Assembly (NCBI GenBank): GCA_013399115.1
Contig: VXAA01000133.1
Span: forward strand, 64,571-128,570
DNA length: 64,000 bases
Direction of reading: 5' to 3'
DNA from: Anseranas semipalmata
Taxonomy: Eukaryota > Chordata > Aves > Anseriformes > Anseranatidae
In this document: positions 50,901-62,700 of the stretch, one piece after another
How the letters are laid out: every line of letters starts with the position of its first letter
How positions within the stretch are numbered: the first letter of the stretch is position 1
Notes under the pieces: model-generated
What the model was told of the DNA's origin: nothing
Seen by the model: the letters and a program-made list of their open reading frames with translations, nothing else
The model's database searches: none
Translations under genes and position numbers: made by a program

Positions 50901-52865
50901 GGAGTCAAAAAAATGCTCTTTCAAAAGAAGAAACCCAGGACAGATACAGGCACCATGAAAATTTGCACTTGACTTGCAGCATGGACTGAGCCCTATTACA
51001 TGGCTGAAAATGCATCTGGAGCATCAATGCCATCTGCAAATCTCCCCTCTCCACACCACTTACCTGCAGCTTATGCCCAAGACTGTGCTGTCACAGGCAA
51101 CCTCTTCTTGCTTGCTTGCTTGCTTGCTTTCCTTGTAGGGTTAATCACATCTGTGACCTAGCCCATGTATGCTACAGCTGGGCCGTGCAAAGGGCAGCAC
51201 TGGGCCAGGAAATAGCTGCGTTGTATTCTTGGCAGCACCACCAGCCTCAATAAGCTAGACTCTGGCCTCGGGGTAGGTAACAGTCAACATGGATCTGCTT
51301 TTATCTCTGGAAAGAGCCCTCGGGTTTCCCTTCCAGCCAAAGAGGTGACTATTGTCCTAACACCCCTTGCCATAGAAGCTGGAAGCATGAAGGACAATGG
51401 TGGAACTGCAGGTGTCCATAACTCTGGACCACCAGAATGAGGATACAGAAGATAATTTCTGGTTGCCAGACTCACCTAAGTTCTTTTTCCACCCGCTCCA
51501 GCCTTTCTGTCACACTGAGATAGACCTCCAGCTTTGAAGTCGTCTTTCCACAGGCTGGTTTTTGCCATGGGGTGTTACACGTTTCTCTGAGGGAAAAAAA
51601 GGAAAGGGAATTCTTAAAATGAAGGGAAAAAAGATCACATGCTCTAAAGAGGTACCGCACAAACGACAGCCAGCCTCACGAGCAGATACTCCACGGCTAC
51701 ATCCATGCTTAGAGAATAGATCAGAGCCAGGGTACAGGCTCCAGGGCAGATGACGGCCCAGCACATTCCTGACTGCAGTTTTGGCAGAAGTGAGTTAGCC
51801 CTTTCCCACGTGATGCCTGGCACAGTTCAGGGGGCTGTACAGGCTACAGTTTCCTAAAAATAGATGGAGGATTTGAGCAATCCTTAGGGCTGGATGAAGT
51901 GGGCAGGATAAAGGAAGACCTCCCAGAAAACAAATGAAACCCAGAACTATAGAGTGTGGGGAACAAGAAATGCAGGTGGCTGGTGTGCTGAAATCAACCT
52001 TGTAAAGTATGTGTTGTTTTTTGTTTTCAATAGAGAAGAACAAAGCTATATGGTCTCAAGGTGATTTTCATTTCTAACCTGCTCTGTGCCCCATCTCCTA
52101 ATGAGAACCCCAAACATGAACTACTATCACAAAGACGATCCCAGGTTCAGGTGCTCCTGCAGCTTGGATAGCAGGTAGAGTAGACAGCGAGCTCCTTCCC
52201 ACAGCAAGGCAGCATCAGGGGAAGCCTACACATCAGTTTATGCTGATCCACATCTGCATGACCTCTGCAAGGAGCTGTCCTGCTCCTCTCTCCCAGGACT
52301 TCCCCATTCCTCTCCTGCTGAAATGGATTTGGGATTTGTTTAATTGAATGGCTTGGTTTTCAGCTAGATCACTTGATTTCCAGTCTTTAACTGAGGGCAC
52401 CACTTTTTTTTCCTTTGAGCTCAACAGTTCAGTGTAAAATCTGCATTTAAGTCAGCCTTTCCCCTCAAAACAAAGGAGCACAGAGATGGAGCCCCTAAAG
52501 TCTAGGATCTGTTACATTGTTTATACTGTTCTTCCCAATTTCTTTTCCTTTCACGCCTATTTAAGGTCAGCTTTACACTTTGGAGCTGAATTTGATTGCA
52601 GGCCCTGTGACTCCACAGGGAAGCTCCACAGGACAGAAGTAGAAAATGGAACTGTTACTGACGTGTGTCACAGTCAGGAAATGTTTGCAGTTCCCTTCTT
52701 GCAAACCCCCAGACCTACTAGGGTTAGAAGTGTAAATTTAGCCAGAGACAACCCCTGTGCAACATACCTGTCACTTTCTGAAGTCATCTCTCCGGGACCA
52801 GTGTCCATACACTCTCCTCTGTGCAGCCCGATTCTGCTGCAGGAACAAAGCTCAGGTCTATCCAT
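44935..52865 (-). CDS. Uncharacterised coiled-coil protein with Mieap-like C-terminal domain
   Basis: Ten exons assembled on the reverse strand by GT-AG sites and phase: 52865-52768, 51586-51476, 49540-49478, 49066-48980, 48043-47954, 47478-47301, 46880-46758, 46673-46569, 46150-46070, 45186-44935. Total 1188 nt, about 395 aa, ending in TAA. The donor of exon 7 is weak, with in-frame alternatives at 46758 or 46755. The N-terminal third is polar. Charged heptad-like segments (SVTERLERVEKEL, then EKEECEKLKERIRQLEAR) suggest coiled coils. The last ~185 residues are globular: LSAVLQMYEMLRLREWEKF, ALQCCRVYCLLLLQDSPVKA, then LLWPILKCGEELIVKGVV. The last two resemble the C-terminal pattern of Mieap/SPATA18, a mitochondrial quality-control protein (CCxxxF..., then WPxL...KGxxV). 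The match is from recalled family pattern only. Function is unknown. The start codon lies 309 bp from that of the divergent HSPA12-like gene. Confidence 0.65.
51111..51130. repeat. (CTTG)n microsatellite
   Basis: Short tetranucleotide repeat of about five TTGC/CTTG units in an intron of the Mieap-like gene. Confidence 0.8.
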
Positions 52866-53174
52866 GCAGATACAGCAGGAGAAAATGTTTGCCCAAATGA
52901 GAGGCAGCACTGTGCTGCCAGGAGTGCAGCGAGGAAATGCAAGTGTCAGGGACTTTCTTGCTTTCACATTGTGAGTTTCAGCCCTTCCTTTTCCTGGAAA
53001 TGGCACTCATTCTGGTCAGTGCACTCAGGCTTGTTTCCTTCCAGCCAATGAAAACAGGAGTGGGGGGGGCTTCACGCTGCAGTTATCAGCCAGAGCAGTT
53101 TTGGTTTCATCCCAGTCCGATATTTTTATTCCTCTGTAACTTCAGAGCTGTGCACTTCTGTGCTGCTGTCAGCC
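52866..53174. promoter_or_regulatory. Likely bidirectional promoter
   Basis: These 309 bp lie between the start codons of the reverse-strand Mieap-like gene and the forward HSPA12-like gene. The interval contains a perfect palindrome TTCCTGGAA at 52991-52999, the STAT-type half-site arrangement, and a CCAAT box at 53045-53049. No TATA box is obvious for either direction. Use as a shared promoter is inferred from the spacing. If either gene has an untranslated first exon elsewhere, the interpretation would change. Confidence 0.55.
52991..52999. promoter_or_regulatory. STAT-type palindrome TTCCTGGAA
   Basis: The sequence fits TTCNNNGAA, the consensus bound by STAT dimers, and is exactly palindromic apart from its centre. 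It sits midway between two divergent start codons. A 9-bp match can arise by chance. Confidence 0.35.
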
Positions 53175-56100
53175 ATGGCCAGCAATTCAGTCTTTGTCGT
53201 TGCTATAGATTTTGGCACGTCCTACAGCGGGTACTGTTTTTCCCTTGCTTCGGGTACGGACCAAATCCGCCAGATATTCTGGGGAACAGAGCATGGGCTC
53301 AAGACCCCGAAGACACCCACATGCATCTTGTTCGACCAGAAGCAGGAGTTCAGGAAATTTGGCTATGATGCTGTGATGAAGTACAAGAGCCTGCCCTCCA
53401 GTGAAGCTCACAAGTGGTACTTCTTCCAGAACTTCAAGATGAGCCTGTACAACACAGTATGTAAAGTGGTTACTGCTAACGCGAGTCAGAGCTATTAAAT
53501 GTTAAAGGAATTGGGGAAGGGGACCGAGTAATCTGGCTGGTGAGGATGAATGAACAGAAGGGCATTTTGATAAACTGAAAAAGAAATTATTTACATTCTT
53601 AAATAGATAAAGGCTTCACAGGCCCTTCCTTTGTGGTGGTATTCATTGCCTAAAGATTATAAAACCTGACTGCAGACCCTGGTGAAGCCAAATAGTTCTT
53701 AACAAAAAGCTGCCCTGCTCTAGAGCTTAGCAGAGAAACTAACCTCCCTCTGGGCCTTTCTACCTCAGTCTTCTATATGAAACAAAAGAAGTTTCTTGCA
53801 ATTCAAAAGTGGGCAGCCTCAGGGTCAGTCTGTCTCTCCCTCCCCTGAAGGAATGTGCTGAAGCCAATCTATGGGTGTCTAGCTGTCTTTCAAGCATGTA
53901 GTGGCTATTGTATTTCTCTGTGTATTTCTTCTGCACAGAAGCCTCTGTGCTAGTTCAGAAGTGTTCACAGCTTTTTCTGGGCTGGTTTGTTCACCCAAAT
54001 ATCATGCTACCTTAGGGCTTCCTTGTCTGTGCTCTGGGGTCCAGCAGGACCTCCCACAGGTCTTCCACCTTTTCCTGCTTCTTGCTTATTGAGATTAACT
54101 TTTCCTAAGTGTCACCATCTACTTTTACTAGTTCTCTTTGGCTCTGTGCTTTTTATTTTACTTTGGACACCCTCTACATTGGCATTTCTCCACTGTGAGC
54201 ATTTGCACAAGGTCTTTCTTGCTACTTGATGTGTGCTCGATAGCATGGAATAACCCAGAGCACAGGGTCAGCCCCGGATAAAGTCCCTTTTCTGCTCTTT
54301 GGCATCCTCCAGTGCTAAGCAATGAGCACTGAACTGGATATGGGGGAAGGTGGGAGGTGGGAGGCTTCTGAGAGAACTTCCCTCCCCAGGACAGGTGAGA
54401 ATGATGTGGTCTGCCATAGTGTCACCTGTGGAGTGATAGGCTCTCATTCACTGCAGGGGCAAGGGAGCTGGAGAGAGATTTTAGTTCAACCCCATTTCTC
54501 TGCACCCAAGGAACGAATGGTTAGGGGAAATTTCATTAGAAAGAGACACGAGAGGGAAACAACAGTTCCCAGACACCTGAATTGTTATTTCTGAATCTCC
54601 ACAGAAAGGGCCCATGGAGGATACGCATCACCTTCTGTTAACTGAGCCAGGAACAGTGACAGGAAATGAGTTTATAAGTAAAAATGTACACAGATTGCCT
54701 TTCTCCTCAGTGGCTGCACCTCTAGAACAGGCTTCATCTCACCTTTCCTGGTTATTTCAGCTGGGCCGACCCTGGACCTGCCTACTTATCTCCATCGTCT
54801 GTAAAGGATCCCAAGTTGATGGAGTTGATTATCCGGTTGATGTCCCTTCTGATTTAGGGCCATCTTTGATGGCTGCTGAAGCAGAACAAAGAGAAACATG
54901 TGCAGTGAAGGCCGGCTCCCAAAAATTCTTTGGATACAGGCAACAATTTCCACTCTTTCTAGACAGAGCAGGCAAGCAGTAACTGATGGAGGGGGTCTGG
55001 GGCTCCTGGAAGAGACTGAAAAAGTGTCAGAGCAGCCATCTGCCTCAGGCTTCATGCACACCCAGGCAGACACATAAGCCCATAAACCAGGATGACACAT
55101 TATAGAGAAACTGTATCAGAATGGAGGGATATTTGTCTATATATTTTTTTCCAGTATATATTTTGTTAACTGCATACACAGAAGCATAGGAGCAACCTGA
55201 AGTCTCTATACATATGCCTGGGAAATGTAGGATGATGTCACACAGAAAGTACAATTCTCCCCAGTACTGTTCAGGAGGGTCTATAGGGTGTTTATAAAAT
55301 TTGGAACAGGAGAAACAGTTGACTTATTAACTACACGGGTGTTTCGCCTATTGAAATATTATGGGTATGTGGCTTGGTAGCTGACCTGTGTCAATTAGAC
55401 TTCAGTTAGCCACATAATGAAGCCATTTGGGGGAATTTACTGAGATTTGGAGACAGGACCTCATTCTATAAGATATTTTGTGCAGTGCTCAGTGTAAAGA
55501 GGACAGGACTATTACTGAGACTGCCACATATAACCCTGAGACATTTTTACTGTTTTCTCTCAATTGTAGAAAGTCACTTCTGGCATGGAGCTGGAAGCAA
55601 GCAATGGAAAGACACTTCCTGCCCTGATGGTCTTTGCTGAAAGCATACGCTACATGAAGCAACATGCCCTGAACACTATCCAAGAGGCCTCCTTCCACAC
55701 CGTCTGTGACCCTGAGGAGATCACCTGGGTCATTACCGTCCCAGCCATATGGAACGCAGCCGCCAGGCAGTTCATGCGGCTGGCGGCAAAAGAGGTAAAA
55801 GCAGTGGTTATCCCACTTCCTCAGATTATCTTCTCAGATTTCTTTGCCCATCAAGGAAGAGGAATTCCTCCTTATGTAAGCGATCTGTATTTCAAATTTC
55901 TATCTATCAGGGAGATAAATCTCCCATGATATGTGTGTAGGGGGATGTCCCAAGCTGGCAGTAACAACTGCTCTGCCCCTTCCCCTGCTGCTGTGCAGAA
56001 ATGAGCCCACAGAGATCACTGGTGCAAGAACCATTACCCCAGTAATGGTGGGTGAGAACAGCCTCACTAGCAGGTGGTGTTCATGCAGCAGTGATCTTGC

Positions 56101-58340
56101 CACCTTTCCTGAACTGACATGTCTCTTGTGATTTTAGGCAGGACTCATCTCTGACATGATTTCAGAGAAGCTGATTATTGCCCTGGAGCCAGAGGCTGCA
56201 TCACTTTGGTGCAAACAGCTTCCACAACAAGGCTTTATCGTAGAGAGCAGTGACAAGAAAAAGTTTGAAGACTCCCCTGGGATCCAGTATATTGTTGTTG
56301 ACTGTGGAGGTAAAGTTTTCCCTCTTCAATGGGTACAATCTTTGCTGGGTGCGGAGCATGGCTGTTTTGCCATATCTAACACAGAGGGCCCCAAAGGACT
56401 GCAGTGCAGTCCCAGAGCTTGAACTCCACTACTGTGCTTGTCATGGGATTTTTATTTTTATTTCTCACTTAATGAGATCCCATGGGCAGGCAGAAAAATT
56501 GGAAGAAAGGATAGGTCTTCTAAAGGCTTGATCCATGGCAAATCGAAGTCACTGAGCATCTGTCTTCATGCACTTCATGCCAGACAGTCACTGCACAAGC
56601 TCCTGCCATCATGCCAGATCAGCCTGCTCCATGTTCCAGCATCAACCACTGACACACACCCACATGCTGTTGTGTAGCTTCCTCTGTAGGAGCAAGCGCA
56701 GCGCCCAGTGAACTGGCCGAAGTGGTTAACTAGTAGGCCCTGTAGAGTAAGTAATTATGCATATTTGATGGAGCACCACTTAGTAATTTCTGTCATTTCC
56801 TGTGGGAGTTTTTTAGTGTGACATGAATCTCCTGCCAAAAGCAGTCTGGTGATTGTGAACAAATACTGACAAAGCATCAGGAGCACCACATGCTTCTTAA
56901 AGTCTCACCACTGCTGCTCATCTTAACTCAGAGCTTGTATATCAAAAGGCAAGAGTCAACTAATGATGTGAGGAGGCCAGTCTCCTTTTGTGATCAGAAA
57001 GATCAGCTTGTTCAGGGAGCAAGCCAGAGCCTCCAGCTGTTGTCAGAAATTACTGTAGGTGCCTTGAGAGACCAGGCTCATAAACAGAAGTGCATAAATT
57101 TAGGAAATCTAAACGCATACAGGCAATAGCGGAGGACTGAGGATGTGAAAAAGAAAGCAGCAGAAAAGCACACTTGGGACCCAGGAATTCAGAAAGTAAG
57201 ACTATATTCAATGAAAAGTAAGGGTCTCCTTCAATTCAGAGAGAACAGCTAACTTAATTTGTCTGTGTGTGTGTGTGTGTGTGTGTATGTGTAGGTGGCA
57301 CAGTAGACATTACAGTACATGAGATCCAAGAAAACCATTACCTGAAGGAGTTACACAAGGCATCTGGAGGCGGATGGGGAGGCAACAGAGTGGATACAAA
57401 CTTCAGTGCATTCCTCAAAGAAATATTTGATGATGGTGTATGGGATGAATATGTAAAGAGCCACCCTACCGAATTACAACACATGATGTACAACTTCGGT
57501 CTACAGAAATGCTCTGCTAGCAGGGAGGCAGTCTATATACATTGCTACTACAACTTGACCAGAGTGGCAGAAAGCAGGAAGAACATCTCCCAGTTCTTCA
57601 AAAAAGTAACAGGAGCTGTGTGGTGTGATGGGATGATCATGATCACGTATGAGAAAATGAAGAGCTTTTTTGAATACAGTATCGAAAATATTGTTGGTAC
57701 TTTGAGGAAAATCCTTGACAAGCCTGAGATGGCCAACGTCCAGTACATTTTGCTTGTGGGAGGTTTTGCATCTAGTGTCATCCTGAGGGATGGGATCAGT
57801 CAGGCTTTTAGCAAGAAGTATAATATCCTTTGTCCAATGGAGGCCCAATCTGCCATTGCAAAAGGGGCTGTTTTATTTGGAGTCAATCCAAAAATTGTTG
57901 CCTCAAGAATCAGTGCTCGGACATATGGCCTAGAGGTATACGGGAAATTTGATGCTGCTCTCCATGACTGTAGTAAACAAATTGTCTCAAAAAGTGATGG
58001 GTTTGTTTATTGCAAAGATCTCTTCATGAAATTGGTGGAAATTGAGGAGTCAGTGAATATAAATGAAGTTGCCCAATATATTTTCCAACCAATAGAACCA
58101 GATCAGACAAGTGCATGTTTTGCTTTCTACTCCACAGAAAAGAAGGATGCTCAGTATGTAGATGAGGAAGGGATGGAATTGCTTGGCTCATGCACAGTAC
58201 CAATGCCAAACACAGAGCTGGGGAAGAAACGCAAACTGAACCTGGATATTAAATTTGGGCTTACTGAACTTAAAGCCACAGCTACTGACATTACTTCCAA
58301 ACAAAGTCGGACAATTGTGATAGATTTTTTAGCTGTGTAA
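53175..58340 (+). CDS. HSPA12-like HSP70-family ATPase
   Basis: Four exons: 53175-53456, 55570-55794, 56138-56309, 57295-58340. Total 1725 nt, 574 aa. It is an actin/HSP70-fold ATPase of the divergent HSPA12 branch, which lacks the classical peptide-binding and EEVD tail. Motifs: phosphate-1 AIDFGTSYSGY (residues 10-20), WVITVPAIW (exon 2), IIALEPEAAS (exon 3), phosphate-2 DCGGGTVDITV (224-234, split by the exon 3/4 junction) and the adenosine motif LLVGGFASS near 380. The C-terminus ends IVIDFLAV, as HSPA12A ends IDFLNY. It is about 100 residues shorter than HSPA12A (675 aa), mainly in the N-terminus and between motifs. HSPA12-like copies are multiplied in several animal lineages. Exon 4's acceptor is preceded by a TG repeat. 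Divergent neighbour: the Mieap-like gene. Probably intracellular; substrate unknown. Confidence 0.9.
57263..57294. repeat. (TG)n repeat abutting a splice acceptor
   Basis: About a dozen TG units and then TATGTGTAG lead directly into exon 4 of the HSPA12-like gene at 57295. The repeat occupies the place of the polypyrimidine tract, so repeat length could affect exon recognition. Confidence 0.9.
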
Positions 58341-59241
58341 ATGCTTGGTTCTTAGAGCAACAGGGACAACAAATTCAAGGGACAGCCTAAGTGGTAGGTA
58401 CCAACTACTCTGATGGAAAAGGCAAATGGGTCATAAAGTTCATCATCGAGCCTTCGTCTCACACAAGTAAACAGTTTGCTGGTCTGATTCCCTGGCTCCT
58501 TCCATCTTGCCCTCAGCAATCACCCTTTCAGTACAACATCTCCCTGTCTGCCCTGTCTGACAGTGGGTTTATTTGCTGTTTTATCTCTTCCCCTTCTAGC
58601 TTAGCCCTGTTGCACCTCTGAACACAATAGTCTGTATCAACAGTATAATCACCTGTACCCTGTCTGTAGTTGATACAAAGCTTCTGGACTGGTATCTAAC
58701 TTCCACACCTACTAGCCCATACCTATTTCTTTTAGCCTGATTTCTTCATTCAGCCACATCCTCTCTTACTTTGATATCAGGTCTCTTTATCTGGAGTCCA
58801 GGTTTAACTCTGCCAGGGATGACATTTAAATTGATTTGAGTTTTCTTCAGAATATCACTTAGAAATACATTGTGTGCAATTAAAGGGCTCTTGTCCCAGT
58901 CAAAAGTACTATGTGAAGCAGTAATTCAATGAAGTCTGGGGGCTAGTATCCAAAACCTATGTGAGTGTTGTGTTTCAGTTAAACCATTTGGTGGTTTGAT
59001 CTCATTGACTGGGTAGAACTAATGCTAGATTGTAATATTACAGATATGAATACAGCTTATGCAGTTGCCAGAGCCCTTCTGTCCAGCTGTGGGTACTCCC
59101 TATGTCACTGACTTGGGCTTAATGTTTTCCATGTCCATAAAAGCTCATTTCTTTGCCTCCTGTCTAGAGCACCTGTGAGCAGGCTCAGCACAGTGTGGCC
59201 TGCATGTGTCCAAATTTGTCCAAGAAAAGGATGTAACGCAG
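58341..59241. other. 3'UTR and flank of HSPA12-like gene
   Basis: No further coding segment recognised. The first part is the 3'UTR. The last five bases (59237-59241, CGCAG) are the left target-site copy of the LTR insertion. Confidence 0.5.
58879..58884 (+). terminator. Candidate poly(A) signal (ATTAAA) of the HSPA12-like gene
   Basis: ATTAAA lies about 540 bases after the stop codon. It is a weaker variant signal and the choice is tentative. Confidence 0.35.
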
Positions 59242-59776
59242 TGTAGTGGGTCTGTCTGGGATGCAGTTAACTTTCTTCATGGCAGCCCTTATGGTGCTGT
59301 GTTTTAGATTTGTGGCCAAAACAGAGTTGCTAACACACCAAAGTTTTAGCTGTTGCTGAACATTTCTTGCACAGCAGCCTGCTCGTTTTCTCACTTTGTC
59401 CCCCCCAACAAGGAGGCTGGGGGGAGCAAGAAGATAGGCGAGGACACAGCCAGGACAGCTGACCAAACTGACCAAAGAGATGGTCCATACGTATAATGTC
59501 ACACTCAGCAATGAAACCAGGGGTGGGAGGTTCTACAAAGGAGCCGATGCTCTTCAACTGGCTGGGCATTGGGTTGCGGGTGGGATGTGGTGAGTCACTG
59601 CTTTTGCATCACTTCAGGGTTTTTTTTCTTTTTCTTCAATTATTAATCTGTCTTTAACTTGACCCATGAGTTTTTCTCACTTTTGCTCATCTGATTCCCT
59701 GCCCATCCCTCAGTGGAGAGAAAGCGAGCAAGCGACTGAGTGGGTGCTTAGCTGCTGGCTGGGTCAACCCACCACA
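59242..59776 (+). mobile_element. Solo LTR of an endogenous retrovirus
   Basis: The element starts TGTAGTGGGT and ends ACCCACCACA, an imperfect inverted terminal repeat with TG...CA ends. It is flanked by CGCAG (59237-59241) and TGCAG (59777-59781), a 5-bp target duplication with one CpG-to-TpG change. The body reads like a common bird ERVL-type LTR family (AGCCCTTATGGTGCTGTG, CACAGCCAGGACAGCTGACC, and TTGACCCATGAG towards the 3' end). No internal viral genes are present, so it is a solo LTR left by recombination. The family name is from memory and approximate. Confidence 0.8.
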
Positions 59777-59781
59777 TGCAG

Positions 59782-62700
59782 TCGCAGTCTGATTTATTTG
59801 AATAAATTCCTATACTTGGAGCCCTACTGACTTTAAAAAGGTTTTGTATGAGCAGGAAGTCCTGCCTACACGGCAACAGATCCACTACCCAATCAGGCCT
59901 TAAAACTGTTATTATCCTGTGTGTGTGCGCTGAGGGTATAGCTTCCCTGCTGAACACTGAACTGTCCCAATGCAAATACTCGGATAGTCAGATACACCGA
60001 ATTAAAAATCAGCACTGGAGTCTTTGTTAGCTGTAATGACTCTGTTAGAATCACTGATATCCATGTACTTAATGCTGTCAATCATTACAGCAGGATTCAG
60101 AGGATTAATCTGTAAATATATGTCTCATGGTGTATAAAAGCTCAACTATTTTGAATACAATGCATGTATTTTCATGTTTAAAATCTTAAATGCACATTAA
60201 AAATACTCACAGCAGAAACCTGAGTAGGCTTCTATTGTGTCAGATGGTATTTGTCTGTAAAACACGTTAAGGGCTATTCTGGGTGGCTAAAGTCTACGTG
60301 GCTTGCACCTTCCCCATTCCATTATTTTTGTCCCTCTTGTCCCCAGTCTGGCAGTCCTCAGTCCCCAGACTAAACCAGCTTCAAGTCCATCTGTGCCACT
60401 AGAGAGATAAATTTTAAAGCTGAGCACTCCTGATTTTTCTTACCCTTTTGAATTTGTACTTTCAACAGTGCAAAGTACAACACAGCTCCACCAAAGTCCA
60501 CTAGTGCTCCCTGAATGAAAGAGAACTGCCAGACACACCTGCAATACTAATGAAAGCAATGGGGAGGAGATTATAAGGTGCTTTCCCCTGCAGGGAAAGC
60601 TGTTTTTCACCTTTTTTTTTTTTTAATTATTTTTATTTAGGGCTGTCTTTACCATGACCATGACATTTCCATTAAGTTCAGCTTGGATGTTAGGAGGAAC
60701 CCAATTCATTGGAAGAGAATTAAACCCAACAGCTGCAGGTTTGTTGCTGCCCCTACAACCTGTCCTACACCCAGGGCCTGTTAAACAGTGGCCCCACAAG
60801 AGGATTTTTCTCACACATCCAAGTTAGGGCTGGTGAGTGCACCCTGCTTCTGGGTTTGGGCTGCATGCGGCCAGCCAGTGAGCAGAAACATCAGTCCCCC
60901 CATGGCACCATGTGCAGGGCAGTTATGGGCAGCCGGAATGGGGACCACAATCCAGCTGTGGCTGTTGGGGCACGGAGGGCAGCAGTGCAGCCCCAAGGAT
61001 GCGCTTCGGTTCCATTTTCTCTTCAGCTACTGGTTCCCTTGTGCCACTACACTCCCAGTGTCTTACTGGACATCAACGTTCCCATTATCTGGGGCAAGAG
61101 TTCTCTTGTCTTTCTAAATGCCTCAGATATTTATTGTATTTATCAAGCTGGGTATTAACTGCTGTTGCATAATAAATAAGGTGGCTTATTGATATTAAAC
61201 ATGAAACTTACATAGGAGATGACCAACTTTAAAGGAGAATCAAACACTGACAGTTTTGCAGTGCTTGTGACCTGGCCATCAACGAGCTCTGCAGGCAGAG
61301 TCACCGCTGCTGGAGCCTGAAGGAGCGGATGGCCAGAAGATAAGGTGTGCTTCTGCCACCAGCCCCGCGTACACCGCGTGGCCACAGAAGTTGCCAGCCG
61401 GCTGCTGCCTAAACCAGATGGTTTCTCAGAAACCGAAAGGGAAGCAAGCCTGCTGTGCAGACCCGCCACCGTTGTGCTGTGCTGCGCCGCAGCGGGAGGC
61501 ACACCCGGTGCTTTGTGGCAGGAAGCTGGGGCAGAAGCACTGGGCCGCGAGCACCCACCCCATGCTCTGCTCTCCTCCACAGGCTGCGTGCTGTCCCCAT
61601 CGGAACCCTCCCTTTTGGCCCCCGCGGCCTGGCAGCCACCACCTCCTGTGGCTCTGCCCTTGCTCCCCCCTCGGTGCCGCAGTGGCGGCAGTCGGCTCGG
61701 CTGGCCGGCGTTCCCGGTTTCCTGTTTGCCTTCACCGAGGCAGCGGTGCCGGCAGCGCTGCGTCCCCACCCCCCCACCTCCCCCCTGCCCTGGGCTCTCC
61801 TGAAATCTGGGACATTTTTCTGAGGATTTGGGGATGAGAAAGCAGAAGGTCATGCGGCTTTGTACCAGACCACTCTTTGTCGGTGAAAAGGGAGACGGAG
61901 GGAGGGGGGGGGCCTGGTTCCAGTGAGGTCCTTTGAGCAGTGCCCAGCCCTGGCGCTGCTCCGGCACAGGCGGGCTCCCGATGTGCTTCCCTCCTCGCCC
62001 TGCACCCTCGCTCATGTTGCAGCCCCACAGTGAGGCAGCACCACTCTTCCTGCTGCAGGAAGGCCGGGCACGGCTCCACGGGAGCCCTCCCCAAGCACAG
62101 TGGCCTGAATTTCTCACAGAACAGACGCAGGGGCCCAGCACGCAGCAGCCAGGCACCTGTGCCATGCGGCGGGGCAGGCCAACGTACACACGGGTTACGA
62201 GGTGGAGCTGGAGCGACCCTTCCCTTCCGCCCCACTGCTATGAATTCGTAAGGACCACAGCTCATTGCTCTCACCTCCACCAGGACAGAGGAAAGGAAAA
62301 GCACGGGGTATGAGGTGGAAGAGTTCAGAAATATGCTACAAAGGCCTTGGGGTTGGCCTCTACCTTGCTGCTGTGTTAAGCACCTGTGCTTTCTCTCTCT
62401 CGGCATTGGAAATACCTCCTCAGCAGAGGCGGCACACACCTCCACCAAGAGGTCTCTGTGAGGTTGCAACCACCCCTTTCCATCTGCCCAGGGTACCAGG
62501 CTGGCTTTGCTCGCTGTGCCACATTTTCCTCCCTCGCGCCCGCTCCTTCCCTCCTCCAAGCCATCCCAAACAATAAGAGGTTTTGTCTCCGCTCAGCATC
62601 CAGCAGCGGCGGTTCCTCAAGCCCCTAAGCTCTATGTTGTGCGCGCGCCCTGGACTTAACCAGCACATTCCTGCCAGAGGTTAAGCCTGGGTGCCGCGTG

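Noticed and set aside
61155..62189. 344-codon reverse-strand open frame
   Set aside because: It lies in a GC-rich segment with overlapping long frames on both strands. The peptide is Pro/Gly/Ser/Arg-rich without any domain, and no splice or start context supports it.
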